Origin: Hydractinia symbiolongicarpus | Taxonomy: Eukaryota > Cnidaria > Hydrozoa > Anthoathecata > Hydractiniidae | Direction of reading: 5' to 3' | Length of the DNA: 64,000 bases | Assembly (NCBI RefSeq): GCF_029227915.1 | Contig: NC_079878.1 | Location: 25,071,501 to 25,135,500 of the forward strand | Made by a program: the position numbers and the translations under genes | Notes under the pieces: model-generated | The model's input: only the letters and a program-made list of their open reading frames with translations | Databases searched by the model: none | What the model was told of the DNA's origin: nothing | In this document: piece by piece, positions 55,415-64,000 of the stretch | Numbering within the stretch: position 1 is the stretch's first letter | Layout of the letters: the number at the start of each line of letters is the position of its first letter

Positions 55415-56010
55415 CCAAAGTTGAAGCCTTCCTCCGTTCCATAGTTATCATCCACTCCACCTCTTTTGAAATCGTTTCCAGTTTCTCACTTTAATTATGA
55501 AGATTTTATGAAGGTTCTTGTCAGTCGGCGAAATGGCTCTTCCCCAGGTATCAATGGGATACCTTAAAAAATGTAATAAAGTAAATACTGTTTTGTTTAA
55601 TGTTTTTAAGTCTTGTTTCAAAAATTGTGTAGTCCCTATTCAATGGCGTTGTGCTCGTGAAGTTTATCTTCCTAAATCAAAAACTCCTATGGAGTCTAAT
55701 ATTAAAGACTTTCTACCTATCGCATTATTAAATGTCGAAGGCAAGCTTTTATTTAGCCTTGTATCAAGACGATTAGAACCTCACATTATAAATAATAACA
55801 AATTCATTAACACGTCGGTTCAGAAGGGTTGTATGGAGAAAATCCCAGGATGCTGGGAACACATTTCTATGGTCTGCACTTAAAGAGGTCAGGGCCAATA
55901 AATCACACCTTGCAAATATATGGCTGGATATTGCAAATGCGTATCTTTGTATTATATTTTTTGCAATGGAAAGGTATGGAGTTCCTAAGAGTTGATATGG
56001 TTGTTTATTT
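55415..56010 (+). pseudogene. Family 1 RT fragment, copy G
   Basis: Plus-strand frames give FNYEDFMKVLVSRRNGSSPG, then CFKNCVVPIQWRCAREVYLP, SKTPMESNIKDFLPIALLNV, EGKLLFSLVSRRLEPHI, SVQKGCMEKIPGCWEH and, past a frameshift, ANIWLDIANAY. It is nearly the same as copy C but truncated on both sides and missing the motif after ANAY. It shows that the family has inserted in both orientations. Confidence 0.85.
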
Positions 56011-56014
56011 GTAG

Positions 56015-56180
56015 CAAAATTAAATATATATGTACAACAAAAAAATATATATGCAAGAAAAAATATATATGTGCAAGAAAATCGGTAATATATATGGACA
56101 ATAAAGATATATGCAACAAAAATATATATATTCAAGAAAATCGGTAATAATATATGCAACAAAAATATATACTTCGCATC
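56015..56180. repeat. AT-rich minisatellite
   Basis: Irregular units of AAATATATATGCAAGAAAAT with or without TCGGTAATA. Low-complexity ORFs on the minus strand come from it. Confidence 0.75.
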
Positions 56181-56299
56181 CAAAAATATATGTTCAATGT
56201 TTGCTATATGCAAGGTTTTTACTTAAAACATATCTGGTTCGGGTTTTGTTTAAAAACATATTCGATATACTTTACGCTCCTATCCTCAATATAAAAACA

Positions 56300-57885
56300 A
56301 AGATGGAGTTAAGTCATCTGCATGCGTTTTTTCAAGAATCGAACAGAGTAGTAAAAAGAGCCGAGCAAAGGGATAATTTGGACAAAAAACAGCTAAATGG
56401 TATATTGGACAAAATTGGAATTTCTTGCAACACACTTTCAAATTTGTCTTGTCAAGACCAAATATTATCTTTTGATTTAAAAACTATAATTAATTCACTC
56501 GTCGAGAATTTACTCGTGATTCTTTAGGAAGTAAAACGAGAATCTGTAGGTTTTATATCTGATAGAGTAGCTATTATTGATTATACCCCAAATAAACTTT
56601 ACAGGAATGGACCTGGTAGACCCAAGTGGGATATATCGGAGGATGTATTACTTTACTTTCGTGATCTGGGTTATTGTTGGAAGGAAATTTCATCAATGCT
56701 ATGTGTCTCAAGATGAACTGTGGGTAGAAGAATTAGGGAACTCGGTATTTCAGAAATTACTGGCTACTCTTCCATATCTGATGAGGCACTTGAGCAGACT
56801 GTTAAAGACTTTAAAGATAGTCACGGTTCTTTTGTTGGAAGATCCTTGGCCCTTGGGATTTTACGATCTCTTGGTTTACGTGTACAGCATAAAAGAGTAA
56901 TTGAAACTTTAAGAAAAATTGATCCTGAAACTTCAAGAATACGTTGGAATTGGAAATTTGTAATTCACGGCGGAATGGATGGATATTCGCGTGTGGTTAT
57001 GTATTTGTGGTGCAGTACAAATAACAAAAAAGATACTGTACTAAAATTATATGATATGGCAGTAAATCAATGGGGTATCCCTTCACGCGTTCGATCAGAT
57101 AAAGGTGGTGAAAACGCTCTAGTCTGACAAAGGATGGTTGAGCTTAGGGGTGATGGTAGGGGAAGTTATTTAGCTGGATCGTCGGCCCATAACCAGGGGA
57201 TAGACGTCTTTGGTGGGATGTATGGAAATATGTTTGTGCACAGTTTTACTACACTTTTTAAGTCATGGAGACACAAGGTTTGTTTAATACCGATTCACTT
57301 ATTGTGCACTTTAGAATGGCACGGTTATAACCGACTTATAGCTTAAACCATGTCAAAAATTAAGCAACTTACTTAGCAACCCCTTGAAAAGACTTTTAAG
57401 ATTTTTAAACATATTTTAAGCGTAAAGACATTACCGCTGAAAATTTGTACATTTTTTACACCGCTCTGCATGTTTTTTTACATTACGTGTTTCTACCAAG
57501 AATAAACAGAGTTATCACTTCTTTTACTGCCGGCTGGAATAATCATACCCTCTGAACAGAACGCAATTGGTCACCCAATAGAATCCAGAACAATGGATGA
57601 TTGACAGAAGAAATAGAAGTCAACATCAAGTGGCAGAACTGTTTAATAGTGATGGTACATTAGAGGACCTTGAATGGTATGGTATGGACTGGGCTAAGTC
57701 CGAATGATGATGGCTTATCGACAGTAGAACTTGACGATGTAAATTTTGAAATAGCTGAAAATATTTTACAAACATTGAACTCGATTGACCCTTTGCGGGA
57801 TTCAACATGTTATGGAATAGACATTTACCTGGAAGCTTTAGCATTATTTTCAGTTGATACTAATCCAGGGACTTGGCAGTGTTAA
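56300..57885 (+). pseudogene. rve-type integrase protein (IS3EU-like), internally deleted
   Basis: Frames give MELSHLHAFFQESNRVVKRA, then RNGPGRPKWDIS, LGYCWKEISSMLCVSR (helix-turn-helix), RRIRELGISEITGYSSISDE, HGSFVGRSLALGILRSLGLR, VQHKRVIETLRKIDPETSRI, WKFVIHGGMDGYSRVVMYLW and VRSDKGGEN. Later frames give YLAGSSAHNQGID and, at the end, HYVFLPRINRVITSFTAGWN, then PNDDGLSTVELDDVN. The order matches a metazoan integrase-core protein family with a DDE/rve fold. The stretch carrying the first Asp (HIDG) between RIRW and KFVIHG is missing, and the Glu region reads QGIDVFGG. It is a relic. Confidence 0.78.
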
Positions 57886-57889
57886 TTTT

Positions 57890-58450
57890 TTTTTTTCAAA
57901 AAAAATTGCGCAAGCAATTTCTACCTGAGACCGAAATCGAATTGCCTAAAAAGGTGTGCCACCCTAGACTACCCTTAAACCAAAGAAACGTCAACGTGAA
58001 TTTGTCGTATATTGTTTATATTATCGTTTAGCTTGAAATGTAACATCATTAAAGTTATGTTCGTCTTTAAAAAATATAAAATGAAATCTGCGAATTGTTT
58101 GAAACTTTTGTCAGTATAAAATTAGATTGGGCCAAATCCGTAAAAATAGATTTCGCAAAAATTTAAAAACAATTTTTTTGTAAAGATGTCTTTTCTGTTA
58201 TACAAAGTAAACATAAATTGGGCCTTAAAATATCATTAAAGAAACAGCTATGACGAAAAGGTGTAGGCTGAACAAGAAACGAAAATTTTAAAACTTAATT
58301 AACAAAACCCTACTGACTAATATCAATTCTACCAAGAATGATTGAACAAACATGAGGCACATGTTAAAAAATATGACTCAACAAAATATACAGTTTAAAA
58401 AAATCTCATATATATACATTTTAAAAATAAACAAAAGGTTATAAACAAAA
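57890..58450. other. No gene seen
   Basis: AT-rich DNA between the integrase relic and the 3' end of the HECT gene. No coding or RNA feature is recognised. Confidence 0.4.
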
Positions 58451-58461
58451 AAATTGTCCTC

Positions 58462-60400
58462 TCAAACTGCGGAAAATGCTTTGGCAGTGCGAATGTCTTT
58501 TAAAACGGTATCCATATGCAAATAAAGTTGCTTTTTATCACTAGAGTTTTCTGGAATTACCAATTCCAAAAGACATGTAGAAGCAAATATTTGATTACAT
58601 TTACCAAACTTCACCTTAATTGTAGATATAGGTAGAATCATACTACCAGTACAATGAAGTAGAAAGTTCTTTAATTTTTCAGCATCAGCATCCTTAAGAT
58701 AACATAATAACCATGACTTTGAAGTTTCCGAGTATTCTTCAGTGCAAAAGTCCAATTTTGCTTTTATTTTATCAAAATTTAGGTGACTGGGATCATGGAC
58801 AAATAATGGTTCAAACAATTTAGGATTTTCAATAATAACGTCCAATACACTAAGTATAGCCAATCCTTTTCTGATTTGTTGAAGAACTGGTAATCTTTTC
58901 CCAACTACTTCATTAAAAATTAAACGGTTTTCCATCTATAAAAATAATGTATAGACACTAGGTATAAATGAGAAAGCACAATTTCTTAAGCAAATAAAAC
59001 TAGAAGTATTGGCAGGGTGTAGACGGGATAAATTTGTGCGGATATGTAAAGCATACTATACCTTTAGTAGCTTTGTGCAGCCCAAATCAGACAAAAGCTG
59101 TTGAAAATTACCTTCATGGTATATCTGTTTCAGCTCTTCATCATCCTTACAAGCATATATCTAAAATAACAATAACTCCATAAAATTACACATTACTTGA
59201 TACTACTACAAACAAAATATAAATAAAGTGGAACCTGCAGAAAGAAATTTTTGCGAATTAGTAAACTCCTGCTGAATTTACAGAAATAATCAAGAAACAT
59301 ACTTTCTTAATATAGTCTTTAATGTGAAGAATAAACACATCCTCTGGTGAGATACTGTTTGTCACCTCTGATATATCTCCAGTAACAATAAATTTGTACA
59401 CAGCCGGCGAACAATATCCAAAACTCGATCCACACAAGCACAGAGCATGAGCCATGATCTTGGCAACAATTTTATGCAGCCCTGATAGCACTGCAGCAGC
59501 ACTGTAACATGGAAGTTTTCTTCTGTTATTTCCTTCAAATAATGGTGGAATATCTTCCATTTCAGTAACCATTTGAGCAAAGACATTGGTATAGAACTGG
59601 CGTAGAATACCACCAGTGTCCACAGCTGGTTGGCCGTATGTTATTACAATTTTAGATGCAGCATCAAAGTCGCCAGACTTGTAATAACACAATGCCTCTT
59701 CCAATGCATTTTCTGCTTTTAATCGTAACCGTTCCTTATCTCCTGTCATTTTTTATCAAAATAATCAACAAATTCATCCAGAGATTCAAACTTTGGTACA
59801 ATTTTCTTTCTATCATTAGCTTCCGGCAATTCATTCACTAGTTGTTCTGCATCAGAAACTGAACTTGGTGTAGCTTCGGATGTCGTTGAGGGCAGTTCTA
59901 GAAATTAAAATAAAATGATATCTAAAAAATGGATTTTGCATGGAAGTTTCACAACTTTCACTTTGTCAGAATTGAAGTAGAATCCTAAGTTCATCATATG
60001 TTTGTTTATGTCACATCCTACTAACAGCACCATGTTGTGTTTACGTTCAAAAAGACCAATGTCAGACCTGTAGTCAAGGACTGTATAGACCTTTACGGGA
60101 GAGATAATGATTTTCTAAAAATGCTATATTATAAATTTAAATATATAAAGATATATAAATATATCTATATATGTACCTGTACGGGAGCAGCAAGGTTTTT
60201 GCAAGTCATCGTTCTTTTTATCACCTTCCTCCTCCTCTATCTTAACAATTTCTTTTTCTATTGTGTAATTGTTGTCTCCAATTACAAGGTCTCTCTATTG
60301 TCCTTTTAACACACAATATAGTTTTCCTTGTCCACATAATCTTCTTAAATTTTGGAAACCCCAAGAGTGACCAGGTCCTGTTTTTAAGCAAACTAGATTA
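58462..60400 (-). CDS. HECT-domain E3 ubiquitin ligase-like gene, multi-exon
   Basis: Minus-strand exons. About 60400-60192: GHSWGFQNLRRLCGQGKLYC then a TAG codon and DLVIGDNNYTIEKEIVKIEE, donor GTACAT. 59896-59290: PKFESLDEFVDYFDK, a frame change in a run of six A (59746-59751), then ASKIVITYGQPAVDTGGILR-QFY and PLFEGNNRRKLPCYSAAAVL. 59160-59063: IYACKDDEELKQIYHEGNF. 58935-58462: SVLDVIIENPKLFEPLFV, FLLHCTGSMILPISTIKVKF and QIFASTCLLELVIPENSSDK. The last part is a HECT C-lobe with the thioester Cys in the STCLLEL segment. The HECT domain alone is recognised; substrate unknown. The A-run shift and TAG make pseudogene status possible. Confidence 0.66.
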
Positions 60401-60413
60401 TTTCTTTCTCTAT

Positions 60414-60743
60414 TCACGTAAAAAAATCACTTAGTGAGATGAGCGTAAACTCGCAACTGAATACTTCACACAAAGATTGTCTGATAGCCGTCTTGAAAGT
60501 TTCAAGAGGATTTAACTCAACAGTTTCCTTTAAAATTACCATTTCTTCGCTAAAAATAATTTCGGAGAAACTGCCTTCACCAAAGGAAGGTCTTTCCTCC
60601 TCTGGATTTGAATTTTTCAAATCCATAGACATTAAGAAGCCAAACTTTTTATTAGAAAATAGCCCTGCCCAATTCTGCGTCAAACATTTACCTATACAAC
60701 TCCTGCTCGCCTTGTCCAATGCCAATTCAGAGCTTGACGTCAT
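60414..60743 (-). CDS. Hypothetical upstream exon of the HECT gene
   Basis: The 109-residue frame begins MTSSSELALDKASRSCIGKC and ends TAIRQSLCEVFSCEFTLISL then SDFFT just before a possible GTGAAT donor (60420). It lies directly upstream of the HECT exons on the same strand and has an acidic middle. A plus-strand ORF overlaps it. No domain is recognised; assignment to the HECT gene is by position only. Confidence 0.35.
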   Translation of the reverse strand: MTSSSELALDKASRSCIGKCLTQNWAGLFSNKKFGFLMSMDLKNSNPEEERPSFGEGSFSEIIFSEEMVILKETVELNPLETFKTAIRQSLCEVFSCEFTLISLSDFFT

Positions 60744-60819
60744 TGCTTATATGCTCCAAAATAAGTGGTCATTTTCTTTTATTCCAAAGATTCCAAAGAT
60801 CCTCTTGTGTCTAACAGTG

Positions 60820-61360
60820 CACCTACTTTAAAAGCTGACATGTGGAAAGTGGACAACGCAGTAAGAACAGCAGAAGCAGAGGTGAAAATAAAGTCAGTCG
60901 TGGAACTCCCCAGTATGGAAAAGCAGGTCTAGGGATCAACAAACCTTTCAAGATTCCGATTTCAAAACAGTGCTATGCTTATCGTATATTGATATCGAAC
61001 ACAGCTAAAGATATCGATGAGGAAGCCAACTTGGGTAGAGCATTGCAATTGCAAGTGCAGGGTCGGTGGACAAGATGGGAAAATTACATAAAAAAATGAT
61101 CTATCTTGGAAGTCACTTGCTTTCCTTCTGCCTTACTTACGATCAAGATTCCGATTTCAAAACAGTGCTATGCTTATCGTATATTGATATCGAACACAGC
61201 TAAAGATATCGATGAGGAAGCCAACTTGGGTAGAGCATTGCAATTGCAAGTGCAGGGTCGGTGGACAAGATGGGAAAATTACATAAAAAAATGGTCTATC
61301 TTGGAAGTCACTTGCTTTCCTTCTGCCTTACTTACGATGTTCTTCCCTCACCTAGCAATT
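60820..61360 (+). pseudogene. RT connector of copy F with a 195-bp in-frame duplication
   Basis: Blocks KADMWKVDNAVRTAEAEVKI, QYGKAGLGI, KQCYAYRILISNTAKDIDEE and LQVQGRWTRWENYIKK match the connector of copies B and D. The 195 bp at 60949-61143 are repeated at 61144-61338 (65 codons, so the frame is kept). The first copy has TGA where the second has TGG after IKK. Confidence 0.8.
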
Positions 61361-61394
61361 TAAAGCCTTTGTACTGAATCCTTTGTATTGAATC

Positions 61395-61910
61395 TGCTTG
61401 TGCATTATGTTCCAAACAAGTATGTACAACTGCGCATGTTTTAGCGCTTGCAAGGTTGTTTATTACAAGGAAGGTTCACTTTCCGACACGATGCTGTGCT
61501 TCGCGGGCTCCTGTTAAGTTTACAGCGTTTTTCATCTGAAGTTGTTCCGGAAACGAAAAAGTACCTTAAAGTGTCATTCGTAGCTATACCTCCGCTAAAA
61601 GATCAAATCCAACTGGTCTATTCCACCATGCTAATAGTGACTGGGTGATTTTAACAGATCTGAATGAAAAATTTGTGTTTCCTGGCCATAGTGCAATCAC
61701 ATCCCTCAGGCCAGACATTGCAATATACTCAAATTGTTCTAAGCGCATCACCATTATTGAACTAACTTGTCCTTGTGAGGAAAGCATGGGATCCTGGCAT
61801 TCACCCAAGCTTTCCAAATACTTCCCTTTGGTCGAGGTAATACGTAGCAACGGGTCGTTTCCGCATCTTTTCACAGTAGAAGTGGGTGCTAGGGGCTACT
61901 CTTCAAGGTC
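61395..61910 (+). pseudogene. CCHC knuckle and RLE of copy F
   Basis: SACALCSKQVCTTAHVL supplies the knuckle Cys, Cys and His; the last Cys is out of frame. GRFTFRHDAVLRGLL follows. The RLE active site is complete in one frame: ITSLRPDIAIYSNC, ITIIELTCPCEES, KLSKYFPLVEVI and FTVEVGARGYSS. This is the best-preserved RLE core in the window, with Asp, Glu and Lys at the R2/NeSL spacing. The N-terminal part of the RLE (61510-61640) is frameshifted. Confidence 0.86.
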
Positions 61911-61919
61911 TCTGGAACA

Positions 61920-62800
61920 CCATAACTTTAGCCGGGAACTTAAACAAAAAGTGAGTATCGTCCACACAACAAGAGAACACATGCTACGCAAACTCCATTT
62001 TGCAAGCATTAAAGGTTCTTTCAAGACTTACCAATTACCATCAGAGTTCTCTTTGTCATCTCCTCTAGTAAAGTCCATAGTCCTAAATAAGTCACTACTG
62101 AATCGCTCCTGTTCACGGATTGATCCTTCCAATTTCTTACGAGCGCTGCAAAACAGAATGCATGCTCTTAGCAATAACGCGTTTAATCACAATCACCAAC
62201 AAGATGTGCCGGAGACCCTTCAGGTTGCTTTTGACGAACTTATTGGGTCTTTTCCTTTGTTGGCAATCTGCTGTCAGTAACTGTGACCACAACAACGTCA
62301 TGCAGCTACTGTTGTTTCTCCACTTCCAGGGAACTAAAGGATTCAATTTTAATTTCACCAACGTGTAAGTCAATAGCAGACTCTTTTAACAAATTTTTAC
62401 AACATCAGGAACTTCTAGGTGATAACAAGTGGTTCTGCCCCCAGTGTTCATCGCATCAAGAGGCCACAATTGAAACACAAGTGAAAATTGTTGAGATACA
62501 CATCAGGAAATGGGTTTTAAAGACAACAAGTTAGTCAATTGCTTGCCTAAAAAACATCATGTCTTAATGGTACCATCTCACCCAACTGCAATGTGTCTTT
62601 CAACAACAAGTACAACTTGGTTGCTACCATTAACCACTCAGGTACATTGAAAGCAGGTCATTACTGGGCCTTCATTAAGGATCAACAAAACACGTGGTTC
62701 AAATGCAACGATCGCTGTATTTCTCAAGCAGACACATTCCACTTGAATTATTCTTCTCCAGAAGTTAGCTTATTTGTATCTCACACAACAAATGGGGGAG
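61920..62800 (+). pseudogene. USP (C19) domain of copy F
   Basis: Following HHNFSRELKQKVSIV, a small deletion shifts the Cys box (NTCYANSILQAL is readable in a neighbouring frame at 61976-62012). Then come RIDPSNFLRALQNRMHAL, QQDVPETL, the ribbon pair CSYC (other frame), WFCPQC, and the last frame with YNLVATINHSGTLKAGHYWA (complete His box) and WFKCNDRCIS. All boxes can be found, and the His and Asn/Asp boxes are intact. Three frameshifts break it. Confidence 0.85.
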
Positions 62801-62842
62801 AAAATCCATGACCCTAGCGGTTTTATTTACCCCAGCTGATTT

Positions 62843-63623
62843 GAATGATAATTTTAAAAGTAGATATCGAAAAGCATCTAACAGATTGCAACTCCTTAAT
62901 AAATTACGACAATATGTCACGAAATCTGTTTCCGTCATGATATACAATGCAATGATTGTGCCAATACTCACTTACTGTGGTACATTAAACTTAAATCTGA
63001 ATTGTTCCCAAAAATCAAAATTGGAGTCAATTGAAAATAGAGCGCGTAATATTACAGAAACCAATAATTTGACACCCATACAAAATCGGATTGAAGAACG
63101 GGCAAATATAGTTTTTAGACAATCGCTTGATCAAACATTGTGTAGCAATTTCCACTCGTATTTTGAGATAAATCGTCACGCAAAAGGAACTCGGAATCAG
63201 AACTTCCAAATCAAATTACCTAAAGTCAAACTAGAGTTTGCGAAAAAATCGTTCTACTTCTCAGGCGCAAAATTATATAACGCCTTACCAATTGTCATTC
63301 GGAAGGAAAACTCTATCGTTATCTACAAGAAACTCCTGAAGAATTTTTATTGTAAATAAAAATAAACTTGTAAATATTTAAGTTAATCTGTGACCTTCCT
63401 GTTACATTGATAGTTCAGCCTAATCCATCCATAGCCCAGTCTAATTGTCTAATTGTCCATGCTGCTGGGAGTTCACAGTATTCGTTTTTTTTTTTTCTCT
63501 CTCTGTCTCTTTTTTTCAGTTCAACTTTTTCTTTTTTCTTTTTCTCTTTCTTTAACGCAGGACACAAATTAATAGCAGTATATACTTAAATACTGAATTG
63601 TACATATCCTGGGTAAAAATTCA

Positions 63624-63655
<32 letters not shown>

Positions 63656-63656
63656 T
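62843..63656 (+). mobile_element. 5'-truncated LINE inserted in copy F's 3' UTR, with (AAT)n tail
   Basis: The frame from 62843 to 63359 reads SRYRKASNRLQLLNKLRQYV, IYNAMIVPILTYCGTLNLNL, IENRARNI, GTRNQNFQIKLPKVKLEFAK and FYFSGAKLYNALP, the C-terminal region after the RT of CR1/jockey-like LINEs. A short 3' UTR ends in (AAT)n at 63627-63655. The flanking element sequence CCCCAGCTGATTT and TATGTTAGTCAG is continuous in copy C (30643-30668 in reverse), so the LINE is inserted between them. The first residues of the ORF belong to copy F. Confidence 0.82.
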
Positions 63657-64000
63657 ATGTTAGTCAGTCACCGTGAAACCAGAGTTTGTTAACTCTTCTC
63701 TTTGTATAGAGACACCGTAAGAAGCACAGTAAGGAGGCTTGACATCATATCTTGTCTTTGGGCGTGACGATCCCACTTATTACACCACTCCAGTAGGGAG
63801 GCAGAGTTGGCTCACTTTGCTTTCAGGATTGACAACTCTGCTGCCCATAGGCATTTTAGAAGAAGCTTTGCAATGGGGTTAGATTTTCTTACCTGGTCTT
63901 CGTGGTGTCATGCCAACGCATATTACCCCAGTTACGACAGGCTGGTACTGTCATTTAGACAGGTCCACAGCAACAATAATCTGTGTAAGGCTGAGTGTTG

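Larger units (their letters stand above)
60810..64000 (+). mobile_element. Family 1 USP retrotransposon, copy F (plus strand, runs off the right edge)
   Basis: Order on the plus strand: connector (60820-61350, with a 195-bp tandem duplication), CCHC knuckle (61395-61470), RLE (61470-61910), USP (61920-62780), 3' UTR with structured motifs (63737-63798, 63890-63945). A LINE 3' end is inserted at 62843-63656. The RLE tail and linker are deleted, so GARGYSSRS passes in frame into the sequence before the USP Cys box. It is 5' truncated. Confidence 0.85.

Noticed and set aside
60439-60831. 130-residue plus-strand ORF
   Set aside because: It overlaps the minus-strand candidate exon of the HECT gene, has no domain, and runs into the copy F boundary; the minus-strand reading has better context.

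Overview
The window is eukaryotic, AT-rich and intron-bearing (clean GT/AG junctions in several genes). It is almost entirely a graveyard of transposable elements. The mix (HARBI1-like PIF/Harbinger, ISL2EU with a YqaJ nuclease, Mutator-like and Crypton-like genes, a stand-alone rve integrase, Ulp1/PHD proteins, a KMT5A-type SET protein) is typical of cnidarian and other marine invertebrate genomes. A cnidarian, perhaps a hydrozoan, is my best guess, but no single-copy marker fixes the species.

The dominant component is a non-LTR retrotransposon lineage of the R2/NeSL type: reverse transcriptase, thumb, CCHC knuckle and C-terminal restriction-like endonuclease (RLE). Downstream of the RLE it carries a ubiquitin-specific protease domain (USP, C19) with Cys, QxxD, zinc-ribbon, His and Asn/Asp boxes. 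I use these labels. Family 1: copies A (1-1290), A2 (1300-1715), B (3055-6745), C (29922-33800), G (55415-56010) and F (60810-64000). Family 2: copy D (13810-16745), a chimera/E pair at 18.5-21.8 kb, and 3' fragments at 7.7, 17.9, 20.7, 22.0 and 34.1 kb. Family 3 (X): 2.87-3.05 plus 6.75-7.26 kb, 10.0 kb and 23.9 kb. Every copy is broken, but overlapping copies give the same domain order RT-thumb-CCHC-RLE-linker-USP. Known NeSL and Utopia elements carry an Ulp1-type protease instead, so a C-terminal USP looks undescribed to me. The 3' UTRs share two sets of covarying RNA hairpins across all three families.

Layout. 1-7.3 kb: family 1 copies, with B nested in an X element. 7.6-10.3 kb: Mutator-like transposase pseudogene split by a family 2 insertion. 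11.5-13.3 kb: THAP pieces and an RLE/USP scrap. 13.8-22.3 kb: copy D and a 2,778-bp tandem duplication apparently produced by unequal crossing-over between two retrotransposon copies. 22.3-24.6 kb: PIF/Harbinger transposase and its convergent accessory gene, cut by X. 24.6-29.5 kb: microsatellite, largely unannotated DNA and a multi-exon SET-domain gene with a LINE tail in an intron. 29.6-34.9 kb: copy C and flanking 3' ends. 34.9-37.0 kb: a DNA element with 49-bp identical TIRs carrying a PHD-finger gene. 37.3-41.9 kb: a second TIR element carrying an Ulp1-PHD gene and 175-bp subterminal repeats. 42-45 kb: repeats including a tRNA-like one. 45.2-49.3 kb: ISL2EU element. 49.9-51.6 kb: PHD-finger gene. 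51.9-53.4 kb: Crypton-like recombinase. 55.4-57.9 kb: RT scrap and integrase pseudogene. 58.5-60.7 kb: HECT-domain gene. 60.8-64 kb: copy F with a LINE inserted in its 3' UTR.

The only genes that look possibly functional as host genes are the SET gene (four exons in consistent phase) and, less surely, the HECT gene, the PHD gene at 49.9 kb and the THAP exon at 11.5 kb. All calls come from reading translations and motifs by eye; no database search was possible, and boundaries are accurate only to tens of bases unless a repeat or splice site fixes them.
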